This document shows positions 21,860-33,318 of a stretch of 64,000 nt of DNA, one piece after another. Source of the DNA: Sipunculus nudus (taxonomy: Eukaryota; Annelida; Sipuncula; Golfingiida; Sipunculidae); NCBI GenBank assembly GCA_026874595.1, contig CM049315.1:39946164-40010163 (forward strand), read 5' to 3'. The stretch's first letter is position 1. Every line of letters begins with the position of its first letter. The notes below the pieces were generated by a model. It worked only from the letters and a program-made list of their open reading frames with translations, ran no database searches and had not been told where the DNA came from. The translations under genes and the position numbers were made by a program.

Positions 21860-22617
21860 AGCTACCGCAAGTCAGAAAGTGACAGTGTCGGGAATGAACT
21901 TGATAAATGAAGACTGCATTCTCGATACGTATTTCTCGTTCATCTACGGTGCTGCTACGGCATTGAGACGGTTATAACGTGATTTGCCGTAGAAGAACTT
22001 AGAAAGGCCCCTTCGTCCCAGTGCTCACCACGTTCTTGGTACTGCTACTGTTAGCTACGTTTTCCTACGGCAGTGTCACGACAGCTACACGGTCATTACG
22101 TTCAGCTAGGTTTTCCTCCAGTATCTTACGGCAATGGACCACGTTCTGGGATGACAAAAGGATTTACCGTGCTCAGGTCCAAGCTTTTGAGAAACCAAAT
22201 CAGTTCCATCCAGGGTGCCATGAGGGGCGCATTTCTATGTCAGAGACCACGTTCTGACCGATTCCACGTCCACCTAAGGTTTCTGACGGTAAAGGCCACG
22301 TCCTAACAAGTCCTTCCATGACCTTCAAGAACATGTTGAACCGTAGACAGACCGTGATAAATGAGAACTAGGCTTAAGAGATAGGTCATATAAAGGAGAC
22401 GTCTGACAACAATTAAGTCCTAAGCTGTGTTCAGAGACGCATGGTGTGACTGCCTTATGCCGTGGCCGCACTGCCCGACTTTTATTAGTCGGCCGACATT
22501 TCTAACCCGATCTGGGGAATTTTGGAGGGTAGCAACACATTTTTTCAGTGAATCAGTCCCTTTGAAATTCGGAAAACAAAATCGGAAAGCCTGAAATGCG
22601 AGAATTAAGGGGCTGTC
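21860..22617. other. Unclassified repeat-like block upstream of direct repeat copy 2
   Basis: CCACGTTCT, CTACGG and ACGGTAAA-type words recur between 21940 and 22310 at irregular spacing. It precedes the direct repeat at 22618, as the CGACAA block precedes copy 1. No gene recognised. Confidence 0.35.
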
Positions 22618-22886
22618 CCGCTTAACCTACGCAATGAACATGTAACAAGTTGTAGACAAGCTAACAAATTCCTGTTTATATATACGTAAACTCAGCACAA
22701 AGAGTAATCCAGATTAGGCACGTCGTATACAAAACCACATTGTAATAACCACAAACACGCTCCAGTGAACAACCAGTTGTTCAATGTAAAACCCCTCCAA
22801 TCATACCGTTCTGAAGAGTGCCGTACAACGGTACGAAACTAATTAGTAAACACGATGCTTACAATCGTTTGATTCCTTACACATGG
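22618..22886 (+). repeat. 260-bp direct repeat, copy 2
   Basis: Copy of 18903-19162 with scattered substitutions and a few short indels. It is preceded by GGGGCTGTCCCGCTTAAC without the CGACAA block, so it represents the uninterrupted form. Confidence 0.85.
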
Positions 22887-22922
22887 TATATATATATGTA
22901 TATATTTATGTGTATATATATG

Positions 22923-22979
<57 letters not shown>

Positions 22980-23067
22980 TGTAAATGAAGGTTTGAATAG
23001 AATATAGACATGCTCCATTTATGAGTTTACTGTGAAATATTATATTGAAATATATTTGAAATGTGAT

Positions 23068-23119
<52 letters not shown>

Positions 23120-23152
23120 GTGTCATACAGGCGCCAAAAAGTTATATATATA

Positions 23153-23204
<52 letters not shown>
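22887..23204. repeat. Cluster of three (TA)n microsatellites
   Basis: Long TA runs at about 22887-22975, 23069-23114 and 23147-23204, separated by short unique AT-rich DNA. Confidence 0.95.
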
Positions 23205-23206
<2 letters not shown>

Positions 23207-25217
23207 GTGTGTGGGTGTGTCGGCGAGTCATCCCCCCCCCCACCCTGGAAGAAAAATAAACGCCACTGATGATGAGTTTTAAATCATATAGTTATAATGC
23301 GAATATCTTGCATTTTTAAAATGTACAAAAAAAATAATAAGGGACGCATATGTTTCTACCGCATCTAGCCTGATTCCCGTCCATAACCATTACGCTCAGA
23401 GCTGTAGGATAAGCGCGAGTAACCTTGTTTATCCACTAATTAAGGAGACCCCGGCTTGGAAAGGGCTTTCATGTTTTGCCTCCTTGGTTCACCACCTGCA
23501 GGGTGCTGATTAATGCATGACGGGAAGTCGTCACGTGACAGCGGTTCATTGAAACAGCCCTTCGACTTGTAAGAAACATCTGTTTGGAATAAAAATAAGA
23601 ACACAGCAGCTTGAGCAGGAAGATGGGGAGCCTGGGGGAAGATGCACTAAAATTAATATTAATCCGTGCGCACGAATTCTTAATGCACTCACGCAAGCTC
23701 ATGTTTATTTTTACCATATCGTCATTCCAGCTCACAGTGCATCTGCGTATATAGTTAAGGACCTTTCGTTTTAGATTCGTCTTCAACTACCAAAGTTATG
23801 ATATTTGTAATTTGGAGAACTCAGTGCAAACATCCTTCATAAAATGTCTGACTATATATTTAATTGCTTCGGCAACGAAGATTTACAGCAATTAATAAAA
23901 AAATGACTGGAAATTTTAAGCATTTTAAAATTGACTGAGAAATCAGGTACTTTATTTGGCACACTAACTGAAAAGATGACATTCTATTGCAATAGATAAA
24001 CCAAGATTAATGTGACATTTCATTTATTTCATATACATGGGTGTAACAAAATATTTAATTATATTTTTGTACAGTGAAATGTTTCAAATAACCAAAAGCG
24101 TCCATTTTCTCGGCTATGGTTCTTGCAAAAATCTTAACATATGGGATGTTAAACATTATACTCCAAGGGGTGCAAATTCTTTTTACACCGGACAGTTGGT
24201 GATGGTCAGTAAAAGGGCTAGAACTTCGAATCCGATTTCCCCCCAAAAAATAATTAAAAACACACACACGTTTTTGCAATATGAATAATTTAACGTGTTG
24301 CATCTAAAACTCAATCCGGAAGGGGAGGGGCGCAAGCATTTTGAGGGAAGAGCGCATGTCCATTTTGCATATCAGCTGAGGAGTGGATGTAGGAGCGGTG
24401 CTCCCTTCCCTCGTTGCCGGAATATCGATTCAATTTTCATTCAAAAATTATTCAGCAATTTAGAAGTAATTTTATTGTAAAATAACCGGAAATGTTTTTG
24501 CTACAGAAATCTTAAACGCATAATACTTAAAATTCTTTAAAACCTACCCGGACCTTCGGCCTGCCGCTGCCGTTATTTCAAAATATAATTTCCTGGTTTG
24601 AATTTTCAAAATCTGCATGAATTGTTCAATTTGTGCTTTACTACGTAGGTTCCACAATGTCGTTGAAAAGAGTTAACTAAGTAAAATATTTCACTTTAGT
24701 AATTTCTTAAAGAAAAAATGTGTTAATATTGGAGGATCCTGTCACAGCTTTTATAAATAACTTACATTTTACGGGTTGAATTGAGAGCCTTACTTGATGG
24801 CTTCATGACATTCTTTTGATTTGCTAATAATTGGAGGGTGGGGGTTATATAGTATTAATCCCTAATTCCCCCAACAAACTGCGCTGATGTACTTTCTCGT
24901 TTAAAGTTGACTACTCAACTCTACCAGCGAGTTCGGATGTACTCAAAAAATATGTAGATGTCAAACTCATTAAAGAATAAAAAGCAGTCGGCAATTGTGA
25001 TTAAAACCTATACCTTTGTAACTCAAGCATACATTTAAATAATGTTTTTGATAAGTAACTGTGGTTATCCCTCATACCATTCTTCATCATATACATTTTC
25101 ATGTATCATATAATCAAAAGAGTGCACTTGTGGTGATTCTCATTCTTGAGTAATGTAGTCATGTGAGGTGTGAAAAGTATTCATATTTCATTAAAATATA
25201 ATAGTATATGTATATTT
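23205..25217. other. No gene confidently seen
   Basis: A stretch at about 23340-23800 is GC-richer and includes a 105-codon minus-strand frame (23469-23786), CACGTGAC and TGATTAATG motifs. I recognise neither a protein family nor a repeat there. The rest is AT-rich unique DNA. Confidence 0.4.
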
Positions 25218-25313
25218 TGTTACGGAACCCAATATTAACAGATCAAGTATGCGTGGCGAGTATAAACTTAGTCAGATCCTGTAACACTAGGCAGCGTGAA
25301 ATGTCTAGGGGAA
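25218..25313 (-). mobile_element. LTR fragment, split by a DNA transposon
   Basis: Starts TGTTACGGAACCC and follows the LTR family up to CTAGGGGAA, where the transposon at 25314 begins. It continues at 29408. Confidence 0.9.
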
Positions 25314-25509
25314 CACTCTAAGAAAAAAGGGTTCTTGATGGTTCTTTTAAGAACCCAAATGGTTCTGGATAGAACCATGGTTCTTTCTGGAACTCTTTTC
25401 CCCGTTAATAGGTTCCAGATGGGACCTGGAGGTTCGTGCCATGACCATAACTCAAAATGAGGTTCTAGATGGAACCCGTGTTTTGACCGGATATCAAGAT
25501 GATTAGGAC

Positions 25510-25600
25510 GCGCATGCGCAGCTTTATTTGAACTAATGAAGTCAACGGTCAGGTTGTTTTGGTTGCTCGATATATAAGAAGGGGAAACACAGTATATAAG
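25510..25600 (+). promoter_or_regulatory. Promoter-like sequence inside the transposon
   Basis: GCGCATGCGCA (25510-25520) is a full NRF-1-type palindrome. TATATAAG lies near 25571, and a GTAAGA donor-like sequence at 25601. These precede the exon-like modules on the same strand. It may drive a transcript from within the element. Confidence 0.3.
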
Positions 25601-26252
25601 GTAAGACTGATGTTTATATATTATATAATTTCTTGTGGAGAACGTCGAAGTTATATGTCTAGAGATTAACTGTCCAGTGAATAAGTCTCTGTCTGCGAAC
25701 GGATTTACGTTCAATTAATCTAAGCGTGGACAGAGTCCCATGATAAACATGCTATTACGAGCAATAATCGTTGCAGCAATGTAATTAAAGTTCAAAGTAA
25801 CACAAGTCACGTAGAATTATGAAACGTTCCAGGATTGTTAAGGAACAGTCGCCAAACAAAAGTGTAAATCGGCTTGAGTGACTAAAACTAAACAAGCTGG
25901 ACGATTATACATGGAATACATTCATAACAACCTGTATACAATGTTTACAAGTCTCTATCCCATGTCATTTCTTTAGACTGTTCGACAAATCATATATTAT
26001 ATATAAGGCGTAGGAACAAGCCTTGCTATCTTAAATTTGGTCAGTTAATGTTAGAGATTGGAGCCCTGTTTTGAACATTAATTGGGATTTTCAACACTTT
26101 GGCCTGGGGACAAACCGGACTCTCTCATTGTATAGTCACACCCGATTGCACATTGACTGAGGGTGTTCTCTAATTAACTTGGTGTTATATAGTAGACTAA
26201 TTATTACCAAGCGTAAACTTTACTTAATTAACACATGCATTCCTCTTTGCAG

Positions 26253-27949
26253 TGACAAGATACATCTGCCTGGCCATTAAGAGAGCAAATGAAAAAGAAT
26301 TTGACAGGAATTTTCCTATGAAAAGGTAAGTTAATATAACGTGTTTTAAAAGTTATTCCAGAGTTATACTTAAATTGTTACGTGTCAAGTGGTACCAACA
26401 CACAAGGGAATTGTGTATCACAAAACAAAAATCTAAGATTTTTATGTCTGTATTTACATCTAATTGTGAGGAACATACAATACATTATAAAGAATAAGAC
26501 AAGGTTGCTTATTATTTTTTTATACATCTTATACACACATATGCATTCTATTTAAATTACGTTTATATTTGCTCTGAAAACTTTAGTATAGGGGTTTTCC
26601 CTACATATGGGCATGCGGGACAGAACTTGGTGACTCAATGTGTGGTTACGCTTAATTACACATTCGTTTAAGGCGTTGTTTAATTAACCTGGTGTTGCAT
26701 TGATTAATTGCGTGTATTACCAAGTACAGAATATACTGGTCACCCATTTATTCTTTCTCTTTGCAGGAACCAGATACATCTGCCTGGCTAGCAAGAATGA
26801 AAATAAAAAAGGAATAGTGGATTTTGTTGTAATCGGGATGACATTTATACCATGGTACGTTATTCTAAATCATAAAAAAAGTTTTTAATAATGCACATGG
26901 CACTGTGTATCACAAAGCAAAAAACAGGTATTTTTTGTCTGTGTTAACTACCTATAAATATATAAGGAGGCTGTAAATAATTTGAAAGCAAGGTAATAAG
27001 GCAATTAAGAAAAAGTAAGAATAATTACGCATTCTGTGTTAATAGATGTTTGGGAAATAGTGTTTATTATAGTAATTGTATTCATTAATTGCAGTTCATA
27101 TGATTTAACATTTTTTCGTGTTAAAGATATTTCGGGATGCTTGCAAAACATTGTCATGTTAACAATATAAACATTCAAAATGCAATCCCTACTCACAGAG
27201 AGAGAGAGAGAGAGAGAGAGAGCGAGTTCAAATAAGCGACTTCACAGACCAAAAATATCTTATGTTAATTAATTCTTAACTGCTGATAATATATATTTCA
27301 TCTTTTATTTTACAGATCGATTCTCCTTACCCTTCCTTACCCAGTACGCATCACGCAATTAAGATATGTTGACACGGAATCAGAGATTAGTTCGACCGTC
27401 GCAGTGTTTGGACTTTATCGCCTCTCATACAGCTCATCGATTCTTTGCGGGCATATCGTTTTCGATTGAAGATTTGTATACCAAGAAACAATAAATTTGC
27501 CTAACGGACTTGAATACGTTTGAATCGCTTACTAAGGCGTATCAGTAGTAAAAGCCATACAAAAAAGGAATAGTGGATTTTGTTGTAATCGGGATGACAT
27601 TTATACCATGGTACGTTATTCTAAATCATAAAAAAAGTTTTTAATAATGCACATGGCACTGTGTATCACAAAGCAAAAAACAGGTATTTTTTGTCTGTGT
27701 TAACTACCTATAAATATATAAGGAGGCTGTAAATAATTTGAAAGCAAGGTAATAAGGCAATTAAGAAAAAGTAAGAATAATTACGCATTCTGTGTTAATA
27801 GATGTTTGGGAAATAGTGTTTATTATAGTAATTGTATTCATTAATTGCAGTTCATATGATTTAACATTTTTTCGTGTTAAAGATATTTCGGGATGCTTGC
27901 AAAACATTGTCATGTTAACAATATAAACATTCAAAATGCAATCCCTACT

Positions 27950-28006
<57 letters not shown>

Positions 28007-28249
28007 TTCAAATAAGCGACTTCACAGACCAAAAATATCTTATGTTAATTAATTCTTAACTGCTGATAATATATATTTCATCTTTTATTTTACAGATCGA
28101 TTCTCCTTACCCTTCCTTACCCAGTACGCATCACGCAATTAAGATATGTTGACACGGAATCAGAGATTAGTTCGACCGTCGCAGTGTTTGGACTTTATCG
28201 CCTCTCATACAGCTCATCGATTCTTTGCGGGCATATCGTTTTCGATTGA
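26253..28249 (+). CDS. Spliced-exon-like modules inside the transposon, product unknown
   Basis: Module 1, 26253-26325: acceptor CCTCTTTGCAG, peptide TRYICLAIKRANEKEFDR and onwards, donor GTAAGT-like. Module 2, 26767-26854: acceptor TCTCTTTGCAG, start of peptide TRYICLASKNENKKG, donor GTACGT. Both start in the same phase with the same TRYICLA sequence, so they are duplicated exons. Module 3, 27316-27469 (copied at 28096-28249): acceptor TTTATTTTACAG. It is in frame after module 1 and gives 50 more residues (starting SILLTLPYPVRI) before TGA. Module 2 joined to module 3 gives an immediate TGA. No first exon was found and no family is recognised. This may be a captured host gene piece or an element-specific gene. 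Confidence 0.35.
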
Positions 28250-28340
28250 AGATTTGTATACCAAGAAACAATACATTTGCCTAACGGACTTGAATACGTT
28301 TGAATCGCTTACTAAGGCGTATCAGTAGTAAAAGCCATAC
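26805..28340 (+). repeat. 756-bp tandem duplication within the transposon
   Basis: 26805-27560 is repeated at 27561-28340. The copies differ by very few substitutions (for example AATAAATTTG versus AATACATTTG) plus a longer (GA)n tract in copy 2 (27953-28003 versus 27196-27222), which accounts for the extra 24 bp. The junction joins GCCATAC to AAAAAAGGAATAG, with AAA microhomology. It duplicates the end of exon-like module 2, the intron and module 3. Confidence 0.95.
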
Positions 28341-29407
28341 AAACGTCGTACAAGATACTTGTTGCATCCCTTGTTGTGTATCGATTATATATTGCTGCAT
28401 CTTCATATATTTTATTTTGTAAAGCAGTCAAGTATTATTTTTTGAAATACAGGATAACTACACAAGAGATAAACAAATTCCTGAGAACACACACATAAAT
28501 CATCGAAAATATATTTAATGTGACTTTCACCGGATATCAAACCCACACAAAAACAGATCACTAAGCGCAACGTCGATGTTCTATTCTAACAGGCATTTTG
28601 TTGTGTGCAGATAAGACAGACAGTGCGAAATATTCAATTTACCATTAGTATATACCAAGAAAACTGAAATTCTTACAGGCAATCACAACATTTGCCTGAA
28701 TGATCAAATTCCTACGCTGAACGATAACAAGTGAATTTATTTAATTTTTAGAAAACGACTCGGAACTGTGTGAGGTGTTCACGAACTCTGTATAGCAAAT
28801 GTCAGTTAAATCATCACGTGCACATATTAGCTAATGCTTTTTGTAATTGCTATTTTTCCACAGACTGATCTTGTCAACTAAATGAAAATGTGTTACCTAC
28901 AGAAAAGTCGTTTCATTTCGCCTTGAAGGTTTCACCATATTTAAAGTACACAAGCATAAATATAATTTCGGCCATGATCCTTGCAGTTGCACACCCTCTT
29001 TGAGAAATGCTTATATATGTTTTGCATATCTATCAACACTCTATCAAATACATGTATGTATGGACATATGACGTAATAAATTTATCCTAAACGTATGATA
29101 TGACATCCTAGACTTTTTTTTAAAATAAAACTGCATTGAAGGTTCTATCATGAACCTTACACATGGGTTCCTCCAAGAACCTTTTAAGGTTCCCCACTCA
29201 GTCCATCGTGAAGAACCCTTGATGGTTCTTCTCGGGACCTCTGAAGAGGTTCTTCCTGGAACCTTACAGGTTCCATAAAAGAACCTTTTGGAGGTTCCAT
29301 AAAGAACCCCGCTTGAAGGTTCTAGCTGGAACCTTAAAAGGTTCCCCACTCAGTCCACTCTGAAGAACCCTTTTGGGTTCTAGTTGGAACCCTTTTTTCT
29401 TAGAGTG

Positions 29408-29542
29408 AATGAACAAGGAAGTCAGTGGTTTTTGTTAACAAATAACTATAATTTATTCTTAAAACAACCCTAACATTACAATACACTAAATCATTACAAT
29501 TACACAGTACAACAACAGTATAACAGCAAATCAATATAATCA
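29408..29542 (-). mobile_element. LTR fragment, continuation after the transposon
   Basis: Resumes the LTR at AATGAACAAGGAAGTCAGTG and runs through AACAACCCTAACATTACAA to AATCAATATAATCA, where it ends abruptly at the satellite array. Confidence 0.9.
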
Positions 29543-30560
29543 AACTTTTTATATTTGTGTTCAATAGTGATATTCTGGGGAATTAAAGTATTCCAAAGGT
29601 TGTAATCCATCCTTACTTAATTAATTTTACCTAATACGAAATTTATTACAATAGTGAACGTTATTACAATAGTGACCGTGTCGAGCAACCACTATTGTAA
29701 TAACGGTCACTTATGTAATGAAAAATAGCCGCCACTTTTATCTCACAACTGAAGAAATAATTTGCCTCGTAGTTCATCTTGAAATGCCACCATCTTTTCA
29801 TATTTGTGTTCAAGTGTAAAATGCTGGGGAATTATAGTATTCAAAACGTTGTAATCCATCCTTACTTAATTAATTATACCTATAACGAAATTTATTACAA
29901 TAGTGAACGTTATTACAATAGTGACCGTGTCGAGCAACCACTATTGTAATAACAGTCACTATTGTAATTAAAAATAGCCGCCACTTTTATCTCACCACTG
30001 AAGAAATAATTTCCCTCGTAGTTCGTCTTGAAATGCCACCATCTTTTTTATATTTGTGTTCAAGTGTAAAATGCTGGGGAATTATAGTATTCCAAATGTT
30101 GAAATCAATATTACTTAATTAATTATACCTTTAACGAAATTTATTAGAATAGTGAATGTTATTACAATAGTGACCGTTTCGAGCAACCACTATTGTAATA
30201 ACGGTCACTATTGTAATAAAAAATAGCCGCCACTTTTATCTCAAAACTGAAGAAATAATTTGCCTCGTAGTTCATCTTGAAATGCCACCATCTTTTTATA
30301 TTCGTGTTCAAGTGTAAAATGCTGTGGAATTATAGTAATCCAAACGTTGTAATCCATCCTTCCTTAATTAATTATACCTATAAGGAAATTTATTACAATA
30401 CTGAACGTTATTACAATAGTGACCGTGTCGAGCAACCACTATTGTAATAACAGTCACTAATGTAATAAAAAATAGCCGCCATGTTTATCTCATCACTGAA
30501 GAAATAATTTTTCCTTATCTTATATCTTGAAATTCCACTTATATTTCATATTTGTGCAAA
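29543..30560 (+). repeat. Satellite array A: four ~248-bp units
   Basis: The unit palindrome centres (GTGTCGAGCAAC) are near 29683, 29931, 30180 and 30429, so the period is about 248 bp. Each unit has four copies of a TTATTACAATAGTG-type word, two forward then two reverse. They form a ~32-bp-arm palindrome around a ~15-nt centre. The rest of the unit is CTGGGGAATTATAGTATTCC, TTAATTAATTATACC and AGCCGCCACTTTTATCTC. The same unit occurs in reverse orientation at 36525-37869. Confidence 0.95.
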
Positions 30561-30709
30561 ATATTTCTTGCAGTTGGACTCCATACATTATTACTCTGAT
30601 ATGTAAAAATAAAAACATCTCTACCCGTTCCCTCTCACAACGTGATGAAGATTCCTGTGCGCCTTGAAAGCTCGGATTAAAAATTTAGTCTATAGAATTT
30701 ATTTATTTC

Positions 30710-30789
<80 letters not shown>

Positions 30790-31157
30790 CATTGCTCCAC
30801 TCGTAAAATTTGCCGCAACTGCATGAATACCTTTGTCACCAATATTATGACGTCATGTCACGGGTCGCTTGGTACAAATGGATAGATTTCTAATATATTA
30901 TATATATACATAGATATGGGTTATGGGATGATGTATATTTAAAATGGGGTCATGACCTTTCCTATGAGAGTGGCTTTGACCTTGAGTATTGCCATATATG
31001 GCGACAATCACATAAAATCATAAATATCTCGATACGTGATGCATGGAATGGTCCAAAAATCAAGTTGAACGAAGATTTTGGACAGTTTTGTCTTCTGCGG
31101 AAGATTATTGGCGCAATCTTCTGTCCTTTTCTTGTTTTCGTGCCGTTTAATATCCCA
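30561..31157. other. No gene seen
   Basis: AT-rich DNA with one compound microsatellite (30714-30788), between array A and the hAT-like element. Confidence 0.45.
30714..30788. repeat. Compound (TA)n(GA)n microsatellite
   Basis: About 45 bases of TA pass directly into about 30 bases of GA. Confidence 0.95.
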
Positions 31158-31165
31158 TCAATGCC

Positions 31166-33310
31166 CAGTGGCGTACCTAAGGGGGGGGGGGGGGGGGGCG
31201 GGAGGGGCGGTCCGCCCGGGGCGGCACATTTTGGGGGCGGCATTTCGAGGAATTAGTATAATGAGTGGTACAAGGAATTCCTCAAAAAATACAAATTTGT
31301 CTTTTTTGTCCAATGTTCAAGTATTCCAAGGATTATAAACTGGACAGTATTCCAGGGATTATAAACTGGACAATGGAACCTACCAAATGATTAGCGAACG
31401 ATTTGTACATATTTTTTTATGGGCGGCATTTCTGGGATTTAGTATGATCAGTGGCACAAGGAGTTCTCTAAATGTACAAATTTGTCTTTTTTTGTCCAAT
31501 GTTCAAGTATTCCAGGGATAATAAACTGGACAATGGGACCTACTAAATGATAAGAGAAGGTTTTGTACATTTTTATTTATGGGCGGCATTTCTGGTATTT
31601 AGTATAATCAGTTGCATAAGGAGTTCTCAAAAAGTACAAATTTGTCCTTTTTGTCCCATGTTTAAGTATTCCAGGGATTATAAACTGGAAAGTGGAACCT
31701 ACAGAATGATTAGCGAACGAATTGTACATTTGTTGGGGCGGCATTTCTGGTATTTAGTATAATCAGTGTCATAAGGAGTTCCTCAAAAAGTTCAAATTTG
31801 GCCTGTTTGTCCCTTTTCAAGAATATCAGGGATTAAACACTTGGCACTGGAACCAACCATTTTTTTTGCGGACGATCTCTATAGAGGCAAGCTATACGTA
31901 AAAAAAGAAATACATATCTGTAGTTATTCTTTGTTAGATCTGTGGTCTTGCAATGTCAGAACGCCATCGATTAACTGACCAATCATGCAAAAAGCCTGCA
32001 TTTCAGGACGGTCGTCGTTTACAGAAATCCCTAGCAGCACCTGATAATCACCAGGGAAATACCCTGCCAGAAGACCAATAGCCCCCGGTGGTGGGGGTGA
32101 GGTGTCTGTCATACACATTGTGCGAAAAATATTTTTGACGAATTGTGTTGCACTTTCCTTGGAAAGTATTAAGAATATCCATTCTTGAACCCTTGAATTC
32201 CCGAAATTCCAGGATATTTAAACAGCCTAAAACAACCTGAAACGCCCTTTTTCTACGATTCTTCATACTCTAGCATCAGTCTTGTTAAAATACAGACGTT
32301 TACACTATTGTGTTTATAATGAGTTCTACCTATAATGCCTGTGTCTTTTGATTAACCAATATGGCCTGCATGATCTTTTATGTAACGTGAATAAAAACAA
32401 TAAACACCCAGGCTAATGTAGGAATGATTTAACTTTAAAATATAATTCTATTATAACTGTTTGGCGGGATGAATCCCCCTGGCCGCTTAGCCAATGTTCA
32501 ATATACGTATCAAGTATCAGTTTTAACTTTTAGAGTTCAAAACTTAAATTAAAGATATATTTCCTGTACTGTTAATTCTGTTATTAACAGGTCAATTATC
32601 CACTACTTACAGACAATTGTTGTATATTGTGACAAATCATTTGAAATTAAATTATAATATATATTTAAATTATATCATTACTTGAAATTGATTTAAATAC
32701 TTTATTGAATAACAAATAGTCATCAGTTCATAAATAAAACCTCGCAATGTGCATAATCACTATAATTCTTAAATGATTTTGATGTAGCCTTGAAATAAAG
32801 TATGCTTTTAACTTGGAGGATTTTTTTGAATTAAACAAAGTCAGTTTGTCCAAACATTGGATTTTTCATGTGAAAATATTAAACATGCCCTGCCTACATA
32901 TATAGGCTTAACTCATGAATTACGCTATTTCAGTAAAGACTAAAGTGCCTTGCATGCAGCAGTACCATGCATATTTCACACATTATATGTGTATCCTGCA
33001 GTGTAATCTGTTTATAGTTACAATTTATTCGTTTTATTCCTTTCTGTTCTCATCATAATGAAATATAATTGTTTGAGGTTCGAGCGATCTTTTGATTTAC
33101 ATTAGCAAAGAGATGTCTGCTTTTTAATATGTGGCGGAAGAATTCCCTGCCAGTGAATCCATATAATTGCGTTGTGGTCAAATACAAGCCTGTAACAAGG
33201 ACATTTGACACGATATATTTCAATATGTTATCCAGGTTTGTAATGTTTTGCTAGAGGGGCGGCTATTTCTAAGACCGCCCCGGGCGACAATGAGGCTAGG
33301 TACGCCGCTT
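31166..33310. mobile_element. hAT-like DNA transposon, 2,145 bp, 8-bp target duplication
   Basis: TCAATGCC flanks both ends (31158-31165 and 33311-33318), the 8-bp duplication expected of hAT elements. The left end is CAGTGGCGTACCTAAGG followed by a G-run and CCGCCCGGGGCGG. The right end is the inverted counterpart, CCGCCCCGGGCG then CTAGGTACGCCGCTT, with the expected CACTG terminus changed to CGCTT. Inside, a GGCGGCATTTC(T/G)-started unit of about 160-195 bp repeats four times (31225-31860). No transposase frame remains, so the element is non-autonomous or decayed, and the altered right terminus should prevent remobilisation. Confidence 0.85.
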
Positions 33311-33318
33311 TCAATGCC

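Larger units (their letters stand above)
25314..29407. mobile_element. DNA transposon, 4,094 bp, CACTCTAAG termini
   Basis: The two ends are perfect 21-bp inverted repeats starting CACTCTAAGAAAAAAGGG. The flanks are AA on both sides (25312-25313, 29408-29409). Undisrupted LTR copies read GGGGAA(N)GAAT at this site, so a 2-bp AA duplication is directly supported. Both subterminal zones (25334-25480 and 29138-29400) are packed with GGTTC/GAACC words in both orientations. CAC termini, a very short duplication and repetitive subterminal motifs fit CACTA/EnSpm (CMC) elements, though similar ends occur in other animal families. No transposase was recognised, so it is probably non-autonomous. It carries exon-like modules and an internal tandem duplication. 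Confidence 0.9.

Noticed and set aside
25268-25714. 148-codon open frame on the minus strand
   Set aside because: It runs across the junction between LTR and transposon terminus, so it cannot be an ancestral gene. The middle is encoded by GGTTC/GAACC subterminal words.
29543-30560. CRISPR array
   Set aside because: Units are ~248 bp with no short-repeat/variable-spacer pattern, in a eukaryotic context.
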